From Siphonodentalium dalli (taxonomy: Eukaryota > Mollusca > Scaphopoda > Gadilida > Siphonodentaliidae): a stretch of DNA of 64,000 nt. Position 1 is the first letter of the stretch, and each line of letters opens with the position of its first letter. Position numbers and translations under genes: made by a program. The stretch is taken from NCBI GenBank assembly GCA_032622095.1, contig CP136063.1:80019980-80083979 (forward strand). Direction: 5' to 3'. Below the pieces are notes generated by a model, which was not told where the DNA came from, ran no database searches, and saw only the letters and a list, made by a program, of their open reading frames with translations. Shown one piece after another: positions 46,791 to 57,311 of the stretch.

Positions 46791-47268
46791 AGATACTCAA
46801 TCCGATAAAACTCCTCTCAATTACTATTTCAATGGCTTCGGGGGTCAAAAATATTTGATTCGAGTCGAGAGTCACCCATCAAAGCTCAGATTTGTTAGAT
46901 ATCGATTTTAGAAATCTATTATTTTTCATTATCGGGAATACTTTCTGGCCCAGATCTCAGTCAAAATTGCGTTATTATTACCAATTGATTTTAGAGTTAT
47001 CCATCCTTGTCGGTTTGAATAGAGTTTTGGTGTACAAATCTCGAGCAGGAAACGAAATTGACGGCAAGTATTAGTACTCATCTCGAGAACATAAGAATTT
47101 TCAAAAATCAATATCTAATAACTCTGAGCTTTGTTTGATGGGTTCCTCGACTCGAATCAAATATTTTTTACCACCAAAGCCAAAGAAATAGTAATATAGG
47201 ACCCTCTGATCGGATTGTTGTTGTTGGAATCTGTTGAGATGGGGACCCTCTGGTCGGATTGAGTACCT
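46791..47268. mobile_element. TTAA-type MITE, family C (C4b)
   Basis: Ends AGATACTCAATCCG and CGGATTGAGTACCT are inverted repeats, with TCAA at the left and TTAA at 47269-47272. 478 bp, very similar to C5. Confidence 0.75.
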
Positions 47269-47451
47269 TTAAGGAGATATCAGTTGTCACAAAATCAAGT
47301 GTAACACCAGTGAACAAATGTGAGTGATCCTAAATATACCTACAGAAGAGATTATATATCCTTGGCTATTATCATAACGATAACCACAATATTCAAATAT
47401 TTGCATTCGTATGGAAAGTTTAGAAATCCAGTAAAACGAATTACATTGAAG

Positions 47452-48448
47452 TATATTTACATACTAAGTGTTGTCATCACTAAATCCAGCATTCTGATTG
47501 GTCGGCGCCCACGTGGCTAGTTGCAGTTATTTCTCGGTGAATGCGCAACGGCTCAATAACACCAAGCTCATAACAACATCGATACGTCATTGGGTTTGGA
47601 AAGACGAACGCGTAATGTTTTGGGCGCATTTGGACTCGCGCAGGATTGACTTAATACATCATCGGGTTTCATTATGAAGAGAAATTGTTCCTATTAAAGG
47701 TACTCACCCCGATAAAACTCCTCTCAATTACTATTTCAATGGCTTCGGGGGTAAAAAATATTTGATTCGAGTCGAGGAAGTCACCCATCAAAGCTCAGAT
47801 TTGTTAGATATCGATTTTAGAAATCTATTATTTTTCATTATCGGGAATTCTTTCTGGCCCAGAAGACAATCAAAAAATCGTTATTATTACCCACTTGATT
47901 ATAGAGTTATCCATCCTTGTCTGTTTGAATAGAATTTTGGCGTAAAATCTCGAGCAGGTTACCAAATTGACGGCAGTTATTAGTACGCATCTCGAGAACA
48001 TAAGAATTTTCAAAAATCAATATCTAATAACTCTGAGCTTTGTTTGATGGGTTCCTCGACTCGAATCAAATATTTTTTACCCCCAAAGCCAAAGAAATAG
48101 TAATATAGGACCCTCTGATCGGATTGTTGTTGTTGGAATCTGTTGAGATGGGGACCCTCTTTACGGGTTGAGTACCTTTAACTTTTGCCAAGGGTGCTAT
48201 TGGGTATTTTGGGCTGTTTTTGTCACGATACACTTTTCGATTTAAATACATTTACAAAAGTGGCTTTTTCGCTAAATGTATTTAAATATAAGGATTAACT
48301 GTCATGGGGACTATTTTTATGGAGATGTAACCGTGAGGTAAGTGGTCATAACTTGTATGTAAAACCCTTCGTGTTTTACACAAGTTATGTCCACTTACCT
48401 CACGGTTACATCTCCATAAAAACAGTCCACATGACAGTTAATCCTTAT
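47452..48448. mobile_element. Repeat family E, copy 2 (interrupted by C5)
   Basis: Same ends as copy 1 (21222-21717). After removal of C5 and one TTAA it is ~513 bp and nearly identical to copy 1, including the palindrome with arms 'gtaagtggtcataacttgta' and 'acaagttatgtccacttac'. Confidence 0.85.
47698..48177. mobile_element. TTAA-flanked MITE, family C (C5), nested in E2
   Basis: Ends AGGTACTCACCCCG and ...GGGTTGAGTACCT. TTAA at 47694-47697 and 48178-48181. The uninterrupted copy E1 reads 'cctaTTAActtttgcc' at the same point, so this is a clean insertion that duplicated TTAA. Confidence 0.95.
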
Positions 48449-48450
48449 AT

Positions 48451-51400
48451 AGGGCTGTAACGATACACTGGGTTACGAAACGATACATGATCAACGATAT
48501 GATTCATACCACGATACACTAAATTAGCGTTCCCTAATGAATATACCACCTGGATTATCAGAACCAAGATGTCTAAAACTGGAGACAGCGTTCATTTTAA
48601 ACAGAATGCAGTTTAATGGTTAAGTAGATTAGTCAAAACACATAAAATACATGTAAATTTGAGAGAACGTTGCAGGTTTTGCTCTTTTACACTTGCCCAT
48701 CTTCATAAAGTACTTGATTTCCTGTATAGCGATGCACACGACACAATATAGTCCAGGATATATTGGTCGACCTCTGCACCCCCCCCCCCCCCACCAGGAC
48801 TTAACTTCACCCCACTAATATTCTTCCTTAAGGTCTCCTCTAATTTTTGTCACTTGTTAACAAGAAAAAAAGTGGCCGCAGAGACTCCAGACAAGATGGC
48901 GTCCATCATGGCGGCCATTTTTTTTTAATGCACCAGGTCTCTTTGATCGCCATTATAGTAAAGATGATAGCACATGCGGTCTTGTTTTCCGCTCGATTCG
49001 TTATGCTAATATACAACCCTTACAAATTAGCCAAAAATCCGACACCAGAATCCAATATGGCGGCCAAGATGGCCGCCGAAATGTGAAAATATGCTATTTT
49101 TCTGACATGTTGCCCCCTTTCGTTTGTCTCTGTGGGGAAATGTTAGAATTTTTGCGTCATGTTATACATTTATCATATAGAGGAGTAATTGGCGAACACA
49201 TGGGGACCATAATATGCATTCATTGCGGGATATTTTTATCCGATATCACGTTTTCCCAAATGCCGGTATCATAGGTCAAAGCCGAATCTCCGTTAATAAC
49301 GCGATGTTATGTTTCGAATCAATGAATGTTATTGCTATTATAACAACACCCATGCATATATATTTGCAGGAGATACTCGAGCTAGGATTCCTCTTATACC
49401 TGAGTTGAGGAATAATTACCCAAATCCAAGATGGCGGCCAAAATGGCCACCAGAAATAAAAAATCGCCGAAAATCGCTGATTTTAACATCAGTGCGCATT
49501 ATTGTCATGACAACTCCAAACCTGCTTACTATTGCAAGTTGGGAACACCTAGGCGAAGAACTTTCCTTGTACCATATCCAAATAAAAGTCCCCCAAATCC
49601 AAAATGGCGCCCACAATGGCGGACAGATTTTGAAAAATCACCGAAATTCCCTCATATTCACATCATTGGGCATTATTGTCGAGACATCTCCATCCACGCG
49701 TACAGTTGAGTTGGAAACACTGAGGTGAAGTAATTACCTTACATCTCATGCAAGAAATGGTTTTCCAAATCGAAGATGGCGGCCAAAATGGCGACCGAAA
49801 TTTGAAAACACGCCTACATTCCTTTACTTTCTTAGGATGGGCGTTATTGTTTCGCGATTTCTACCCACCATTACATGTTGATATGTATGAATTATTCATT
49901 AGGGTTTGGCAAGTGATACTCACAGTCAATATGGCGGCCAAACTGGCGGGCAGAAATTGAAAAGAAGCCGATATTATCACATACTAATTTCAACTTTTTG
50001 TCATAATATTGATTTGTATAAACGAAACGGTACATAACATAAGCCATCTATTAGTTCCAATGTAAGTGGTAGCCCTTTGGAAGGGTGAAAACCCACAATC
50101 GCGATGTGGCATTTCAAAATCCATTCTCCACTAAGGGCTCATACTGGCCGTAACCGTATATAGGTGCGCCGAATAGTCATATTATGACTTCCAAGAATCA
50201 AAACAACAGTACCTGAGCTTATTCTGAATTGCCACATTCAGCATTATCTAGACTCGTTTCCGTCTCTTCGTCAGATTAATCTATCTCAATTACAACAACA
50301 GTTCACTACTCTTCTTTGTAGGAGCGTGCCACTAATCGGAATGTTTCAAACAATACATATGCCGGTGTCCAGCTCACGTGTTTGTTTTGAAAGCTTGGAA
50401 TTCTTAGCGAGCTTCATTCGTGGTATAGCTTATGGTATAATTCAGATGCTACATATGGGGTAAATGCGTCATCTTGTGCGATACACTATAAAGGTATTCG
50501 GTCGATGCGTATACTAGCTTCCAGAAGGACCTATCTATCTGCGTATTGTCAGCTTTGGTGACCTAATGGGGATAACAACGTGTACAGCTGGTGATCTTCC
50601 CAAACAGCCACTTCTCAATATATGGTTCTTCGATTTGGAAAACAATTTCTTGCATGAGATGTAATGTAATTACTTCACCTCAGTATTTCCAACTCAATTG
50701 TAAGCATGGGTGGAGTTGTCTCGACAATAATGCCCAATGATGTGAATATGAGGGAATTTCGGTGATTTTTCAAAATCTGTCCGCCATTGTGGGCGCTATT
50801 TTGGATTTGGGGGACTTGTATTTGGATATGGTACAAGGAAAGTTCTTCGCCTAAGTGTTCACAACTTACAATAGTAAGCAGGTGTGGAGTTGTCATGACA
50901 ATAATGCTCACTGATGTTAAAATCAGCGATTTTCGGAGATTTTTTATTTCTGGTGGCCATTTTGGCCGCCATCTTGGATTTGGGTAAATATTCCTCAACT
51001 CAGGTATAAGAGGAATCCTAGCTCGAGTATCTCCTGCAAATATATATGCATGGGTGTTGTTATAATAGCAATAACATTCATTGATTCGAAACATAACATC
51101 GCGTTATTAACGGAGATTCGGCTTTGACATAATTATGATACCGACATTTGGGAAAACGTGATATCGGACAAAAATATCCCGCAATGAATGCATATTATGG
51201 TCCCCACGTGTTCGCCAATGACTCCTCTATATGATAAATGTATAACATGACGCAAATATTCTAACATTTTCCCACAGAGACAAACGAAAGGTGGTAACAT
51301 GTCAGGAAAATAGCATATTTTCACATTTCGGCGGCCATCTTGGCCGCCATATTGGATTCTGGTGTCGGATTTTTGGCTAATTTGTAAGGGTTGTATATTA

Positions 51401-51690
51401 GCATAATGAATCGAGCGGAAAACAAGACCGCATGTGCTATCATCTTGACTATAATGGCGATCAAAGAGACCTGGTGCATTTTTTTTAAATGGCCGCCATG
51501 CTGGACGCCATCTTGTCTGGAGTCTCTGCGGCCACTTTTTGTTCTTGTTAACAAGTGAACAAAATTAGAGGAGACATTAAGGAAGAAAATTAGTGGGGTA
51601 AAGTTAAGTCCTGGGGGTGCAGAGGTCTACCAATATCTCCTGGACTAATACGATATACGCGTATCGTTTGAGAGTGTATCGCGATACATC
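48451..51690. mobile_element. Foldback element K2 (~3.2 kb)
   Basis: An imperfect palindrome: 48749-49779 pairs with 50627-51647. Both arms contain the 'tccagacaagatggcgtcca'-type block, 'tccaatatggcggccaagat', 'acgttttcccaaatgcc' and 'cgaagaactttccttgtacc' in opposite orientation. Outer ends 'agggctgtaacgatacac' (48451) and 'gtgtatcgcgatacatc' (51674) are loosely inverted, recalling hAT-type ends; target duplication is unclear. Arms consist of ~170-190 bp units, each with a 'caagatggcggcc' word. The ~850 bp centre is unique. The frames (for example 48847-49086 and 51321-51554) are the same sequence read in both arms and include 'MAAKMAAEM' from the ggc-rich repeat, so I do not call them genes. 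Confidence 0.8.
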
Positions 51691-51704
51691 AAATTCACAT
51701 TTAA

Positions 51705-52615
51705 AGGCACGGGCGGCGTTCGTTGCAGAAATATTCATTTTTGTTCAAATCGCCATCAACAGAAGGAATATTAAAATATATATAATTTATGTAGTTTTGT
51801 CCATATGACAAACATATAATAAGCGCGTAAATAGTATATTGTCGCCAAGACGTACGATGGTGTACGTAAACAAGAGCCTGCTCGTGTTACAGAAGTTTTG
51901 CTTCTGTTTACAATAACACAACTCAATTCTTTTGGTTAATCACACACAAATGATATAAACGCTCTTTAATATTTCCATATCAGGAAAACAGTAACAAATA
52001 ACGCTCTTTATGTTTACCATATCCGGATTAAACAAAAGCCAGGTTCTGTAACTTTTTTGCTTTTGTTTACATAACAAAGGAAAGACACGTGACAATAACA
52101 AACTGTTTATGCCATATTTCTGATTGGTATAAGAACAAGTTCTGTCTATATTATGGAATCCTATTAGGGCCACTTGCTAATGGCGCTTTCGGCGCCGAAA
52201 GCGCGCCATTAGTAACGCGCCGAAAGCGACAAAATATGCGCGGTTACGCGCACTTTTTGTCGCGCGTCGAAAGCGACAAAATGTGCGATATTAGCGCATG
52301 TTTCGGCGCACATTTTGTCACTTTCGGCGCGTTACTAATGGCGCACTTTTTGTCGCTTTCGGCGCGCGCCGAAAGCGCCATTAGGCATACTATTAGGTCC
52401 ACTCCCTAATGGCGCGCGCCGGAAGCGACAACAAGTGCGCCATTAGGGTATGTTTCGGCGCGCGCCGAAAGCGACAAAAAGTGCGCCGAAAGCGCCATTA
52501 GCAAGTGGCCCTAATAGGATTCCATACTATATTTTACTATTCTTTCTGTTTATGACGGTTTTTGAGGGAGGTGAATATTTTAACAGCATACCCACCGCCA
52601 ACGCCGCCCGTATCT
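51705..52615. mobile_element. TTAA-flanked MITE, family F, copy 2, carrying G
   Basis: Ends AGGCACGGGCGGCG and CGCCGCCCGTATCT are inverted repeats between TTAA at 51701-51704 and 52616-52619. It aligns with F1 (4537-5031) except for the G insertion at 52153-52525. Without G it is ~530 bp. Confidence 0.8.
52153..52525. mobile_element. CpG-rich palindromic element G nested in F2
   Basis: Starts ATGGAATCCTATTAGGGCCA and ends with the exact complement; the first and last 43 bp are a perfect inverted repeat. The 373 bp are built almost wholly from a few words in both orientations: CTAATGGCGC, CTTTCGGCGC, GCGACAAAAAGTGCGC. CTATATT occurs on both sides (52146-52152 and 52527-52533, one A apart on the right) and is a candidate target duplication. 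F1 lacks the insertion. No protein. Confidence 0.85.
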
Positions 52616-52619
52616 TTAA

Positions 52620-53151
52620 TTGTTAAAGCCCTGCATTGCAATGGAAGCTACGGTGGAATGCAGTTCAGCTGCAGAGGCATTGAAGTAGATTACATGACAC
52701 AAAAGGCTTTTAATTCAATTCAAATTACATATTTCAATTCAACTAAATTGAGATAATTATGGATACACTTGAATGGAATTCCAGCATGATTTACACCGAA
52801 TAGCCTTGTCCGGAAACGCTTCTTTCAATTAATATTTATTTTATTTAGATTTTTATGTATGAAATGTACAACATTGGGACAGTTTTACGGGCTATTTTTT
52901 AGAAGAGATCGGCCATGAAACTTCAGACTATCTCGCGGAAACGTTTGGAACGCAACGAGCGGGAGATATATATCCTGTTAGCACTCACCACCAAGGCAAA
53001 ATGTCAGATATTTTGCTCTGTAACATCAGGAATAAACCACTTTATAGACAAAATAATATATCCAATCTTCAGTTTGTCAGTGTTTTATTCACAGAAAACG
53101 TTTTTTTACAGTCTTGAAATCGGGTTTTATAAAAAATATATATATATAAAA
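52620..53151. other. No gene recognised
   Basis: Ordinary AT-rich DNA ending in a (ta)n stretch at 53135-53148. An 84-codon frame at 52915-53169 has no recognisable features. Confidence 0.35.
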
Positions 53152-53508
53152 ATGCATTATCCGAATTAACGCTCCCAAATTACTATTTGTTTGGCTTCGT
53201 GGGTAAACAATATTTGATTTGAGTCGAGGAACCCACCCATCAAAGAGTGATCAGATATCGACTTTGGAAGTTTGTTATTTCTCTAGATGTGCAATTATTT
53301 GTGGCCCAGAAACACGTCGTCAAACGGACAAAATTGCGGATCAAGATGGATAACACTAAAATCAAGTGGTAATACGGCCAAATTTCGTGATACTCAATTG
53401 ATAATACGGCCATATTTAGTTGTACAAAATGTTGATAAATAACACATATTGGGAAATTTGATACCATAGTAGACAGTGGTTAGCATTATTTTGTTGCAAT
53501 TAATCACC
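53152..53508. mobile_element. Family C fragment (C6, reverse orientation)
   Basis: Starts ATGCATTATCCGAATTAACG, the complement of the right end of C7. It follows that family ('ttggcttcgtgggtaaacaa', 'gaacccacccatcaaag', 'taatacggccaaatttcgtg') to 'ttgttgcaattaatc'. The other terminus is lost. Confidence 0.6.
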
Positions 53509-53647
53509 ATATTCGAACTTGACCCGTGTCTTCTCAAATGTGACCCATATACCAAATATCAAGAAATTCTGTTGAATACTAAATTTATCTTCCAGACAGT
53601 GGATTGAAGCGCCACAATCTGGGAAGTAGTGGGGCGTGAGATATTAA

Positions 53648-53875
53648 CCTTTACATGACTGGAGCTTCCTGAAATTTTGCGCAAACTCTGCGCCAATGCA
53701 TTCTCCTATATATGCGAGTCCTCCACAGGGAGCCTTGCATATATAAGAGAATGCAGTGGCCTAAAAATATTTACATTCATCCTGTAAGCCAGTGCATTCT
53801 CTTATGTGGGAGACTCGCATGTATAAGAGAATGCACTGGCACAGGATCTTTAATGCTGCACCAGTCACGAAATGG
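53648..53875. mobile_element. TTAA-flanked B' MITE, copy 2
   Basis: TTAA at 53644-53647 and 53876-53879. It contains two 'gcattctc(c/t)tatatatgcgag' palindromes and inverted outer words 'catgactggagc / gcaccagtcacg'. 228 bp; related to 17968-18208. Confidence 0.7.
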
Positions 53876-53879
53876 TTAA

Positions 53880-54323
53880 AGGCCCACTTAATCTCCAGAT
53901 CACAATGACTTGTTGCTGAATAATGATGATATATACAACATATTCCATATTATATATCATTTGAAAGAGAAAGCAAATTATTGTATTATCAACTTATCCG
54001 GTCAAATAAACTGTGAACATGTTGTTTTTGTCAAGCTACCATCGTGTGTTCTGTGCTTAGTTTCAATCTGGTCTGTACTGCCATTTATTATTCTCAATGG
54101 AAGAGTAATAACTCTCTCTCAGTTGTGAATTATGATACATTCTGGGATTAATAACTGGGGATTAAGTCTTGGGGTGAATCTGAGAATCTCTATCACTTGG
54201 TGGACACTCCTGTTCCGTATTCTGGTGGAATATATATATTTTTGGTTTCTCTTCCAAATGGTATATAATATGGAATATGTTGTGTATAATGTGATCTGGG
54301 CATTCAAAAAATTAAATGGGCCT
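53880..54323. mobile_element. TTAA-flanked MITE Y with ~110 bp inverted ends
   Basis: Left end AGGCCCACTTAAT..AGATCACA and right end (complement) AGGCCCATTTAAT..AGATCACA continue into the same 'caacatattccatattatat' and 'catttgaaagagaaa' blocks in opposite orientation. TTAA lies at 53876-53879 (shared with B' copy 2) and 54324-54327. Only one copy is seen here. The 87-codon plus frame inside is an inverted-repeat reading. Confidence 0.8.
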
Positions 54324-54329
54324 TTAAGA

Positions 54330-54840
54330 TTGGTTGATTTGGTCTATCTAAATATAGCAAATCATCATGTCCGACTGTGGCTAAGTCTGATTTAATATGG
54401 GGCTTGTGGGTGCCCGAGGTGTCCTTTTAAAATTGGATAGTTTGATGTAGATGCTGAGCATCCATGTTAGTGCACTGAAATTAAGAACAGGGCCCGTGTA
54501 AAATATGATTGGAGAGGTGTTAGCCCGAGTGATGTTTTAAGACTGTGTTCCTTTAAATTTAATGCTTATATGGATTTTATTTTATTTTCTGCAGTCAATG
54601 GTACATCGCTCACCAAACTTCTGAAGTGGTGTTGACAAATATAGTTCACCCCACATGTAGACGTTCAATGATTGGTTCAAATAGTGTCACATGGTATAGA
54701 TATTTAGAAAACAAAGCTGTGGGATGCAGAAAACACAACTGATTAGATGATACAATCCATTCAATAACGAATAACCAGAAATTGTCTTCCATTTAAATGT
54801 ACTTGTGGGGTGACTGACAGAATTTTTTCTGCAGCTCAGA
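54330..54840. other. No gene recognised
   Basis: No frame or repeat of note; AT-rich with scattered G-rich words. Confidence 0.35.
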
Positions 54841-54844
54841 AATG

Positions 54845-55061
54845 TACAGTAATGCTCTAAGTAATCGACTTCTTAACCACAGCAGAATTATGGGTAACTT
54901 TTCAGGATTTAGTCGGAAATATGGCTTGTTGCCATTCATTGGAAAGCTCTCCCTGAGAGCTTTCCGATGAATGGCAACAAGCCATATTTCCGACTAAATC
55001 CTGAAAAGTTACCCATAATTCTGCTGTGGTTAAGAAGTCGATTACTTAGAGCACTAATGTA
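54845..55061. mobile_element. Family A palindromic MITE, copy 8
   Basis: TACAGTAATGCTCTAAGTAA to ...GAGCACTAATGTA. Copy-specific changes (CTCTAAG, GACTTCTT) are matched by their complements in the other arm. Centre 'gctctccctgagagc'. Confidence 0.9.
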
Positions 55062-55305
55062 ATTTAGACGCGTTTCAACATGGTCACTTGTGAGGTAGTG
55101 CTCCGAAAAAATTTGGAGGACAAAAAACATTCATCATGACGTCAATGATTGACAAAATATGGGGAAATTGACATGATATTCACGAGATTTTTTGAACCGA
55201 TAAGTTTTATTAAATTTATACAAATAAACTAAGGTATTTCTTCCCATAAAATAGGCGAAATAATGGGAAGAAAGGAGAATTGTTTCATATTCTACTGAAC
55301 ATTAA

Positions 55306-55733
55306 AGGTACTCAATCCGATCAGAGAGTCCCCATATCATCAAGATACAACAAAATTTCTTCAAAATACGCTTTTGTTATCAGAATCGATTAATTGCAAC
55401 AAAATAATGCTAACCACCATCAAATTTCCCAAAACGTGTTATTTATCAACATTTTGTTCAATGAAATATGGCCGTATTATCACTTGAGTATCACGAAATT
55501 TGGTCTTATTACCTCTTGATTTTAGAGTTATCCATTTTCATCCGCAATTTTGTCCAAGACCGTTAATTTGGTGACGTTTTTCTGGGTCACAAATAATTGC
55601 ATATCTCGAGAATTAACAAACTTCAAAAATAGAGCTTTGAGGGGTGGGTTCCTCGAATCGAATCAAATATTTGTTTACCCCCCCCAAGCCAAAGAAATAG
55701 TAATTTAGGAGTGTTAATTTGGATAATGCATCT
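55306..55733. mobile_element. TTAA-flanked MITE, family C (C7)
   Basis: Left end AGGTACTCAATCCGATC; right end ATTTGGATAATGCATCT, a diverged inverted repeat. TTAA at 55302-55305 and 55734-55737; the second is also the left flank of B2. Confidence 0.75.
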
Positions 55734-55737
55734 TTAA

Positions 55738-56119
55738 CCCTTTACCCAACAGAACGGCCCTGTGCCAATGCATTCTCTTATATATGCGAGTCGACCATAG
55801 GTCGCCTCGCATATATAAGAGAATGCATTGGCTTAACACATTAAAAATTATAAAATTGTTAAAGAATGTAAGAAAAAATGGTAAAAAAAGATTTTTTTTA
55901 GGCCAATGCATTCTCTTATATATGCGAGGCGACCTATGGTCGACTCGCATATATAAGAGAATGCATTGGCACAGGGCATAACTGTAACTATCACAATGTG
56001 GTCAAGGAGCCTGTTCCAATGATATCCATATTTGTATGGTTCTATTGAGACAGACCGAAGATATTTTAGGCTGTTGAAGCTTTATTTGGCCGGTTTTGGC
56101 CGGTTTGTTGGGTAAAGGG
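55738..56119. mobile_element. TTAA-flanked palindromic MITE, family B, copy 2
   Basis: Ends CCCTTTACCCAACAGAACGG and ...TTTGTTGGGTAAAGGG between TTAA at 55734-55737 and 56120-56123. Nearly the reverse complement of B1, including the two 'gcattctcttatatatgcgag' palindromes, and about 38 kb away. Confidence 0.9.
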
Positions 56120-56124
56120 TTAAC

Positions 56125-57222
56125 AAAAACCAATCAAAATTTTTAATTTTTTTTACAATATTGGAAAAAAAGTTGTAGGATGGGTTCATAAACGAGGCTG
56201 TTGCCTGATCTATTTATTTGGCCTCCTGTATATAGACAGAACACAAAGCGCCAAAGATTATCAAATGAGTTGTGGACCGTGCAAGGATATATGAAATGTG
56301 ACTTTATGAACCATCTGTAACAGGTTTGTTGAAAGATTTTGATATTCTGACGCACAAATATCACACTCTGTCTGAGTCTGTCATCACTTGAATGCGGTTC
56401 GATGCTTAGTCCCATCCTCAGTAAGTTATATGCCTGTTCTTGGTGTGCATGTTTTTCAATGCTGCCAAATTTCAACACAATATGGTGCATATATTTCAAA
56501 GTAATTCTATTATATCTCCAAATTATCTATTAGGCCAGATATTCAGTCATATCTTTATCGATAGAAATGGAGGCTGGTTGCCATGTTATTATGAGAACTG
56601 TCGCACACAAGTATACATCTGCGAAATTTCTATTCGAACACTGGAAAAAATTATTTTCTTTTATCAGCGTTACTGCAAGAGTTTGCATTATCAGATTAAC
56701 CCATAGCTAAAATAACTGTGCAGATGGACAAATGAACAATTTTCAGATATGAAAGAGGGATATTTCTATAACAGAAAATAAGAGCTGCACATACAACCTG
56801 GGGGGGGGGGGGTGGGGGTGGGCAAACAGTCCGACAGAATGGAGGACTGGAAGCTTGTAATTCAGTATAACCATAATTTTCTTCAATCACATGGGTATAA
56901 TAAGGATGTCATTGAATCTCTTTTGAAAGTGTTCCTGATGACAAACCTCCATAGCAAGTTTCATTGAGATATCGGTATAGACAGATAGAAAATCCAGATA
57001 ACTCTAAAATGGAGAAAGTGTACATCATTTGACACTCCTTGAAAGTGCTCCTCATGGCAAACCTCCAAACAAAATTTCCTTTAGATGTGATAACCTATAG
57101 CTGTGAAATCTGTACGGACAGACTGACAGGTCGACAGTTATATAAAATCAATCCAGTATATCCAAACCCATCTTTTCTTTTAAAAAAACACACCCACCTC
57201 TATTCCGGGAATGTTTAAAATA
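56125..57222. other. No gene recognised
   Basis: A 118-codon minus frame (56143-56499) is Phe/Cys/Tyr-rich in its second half, starts inside ordinary sequence and has no recognisable domain. A G/C-run lies at 56800-56820. The PRIM2 3' untranslated region probably ends at the right edge of this stretch. Confidence 0.3.
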
Positions 57223-57224
57223 AG

Positions 57225-57249
57225 TTTATTGGAAAACAAATAATTTATT
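57225..57249 (-). promoter_or_regulatory. Two AATAAA poly(A) signals of the PRIM2 gene
   Basis: AATAAA on the minus strand at 57244-57249 and 57225-57230, 62 and 81 nt beyond the stop codon. Position and strand suit the 3' end of the primase gene. Confidence 0.6.
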
Positions 57250-57311
57250 TTGTTAGCGAACACTGGCACATATTGGTATTTCATCATTAATTTTTCACAC
57301 AAAATTTACAT

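Noticed and set aside
48847-51554. Frames encoding '...NPTPESNMAAKMAAEM' on both strands
   Set aside because: The same DNA occurs in the two arms of K2; no domain, no start context, no conserved extension.
52089-52409. 106-codon plus frame across element G
   Set aside because: The frame arises from permuted palindromic words and disappears outside the repeat.
56143-56499. 118-codon minus frame
   Set aside because: No recognisable family, no splice sites tied to PRIM2, and composition like non-coding AT-rich DNA; kept only as a note.
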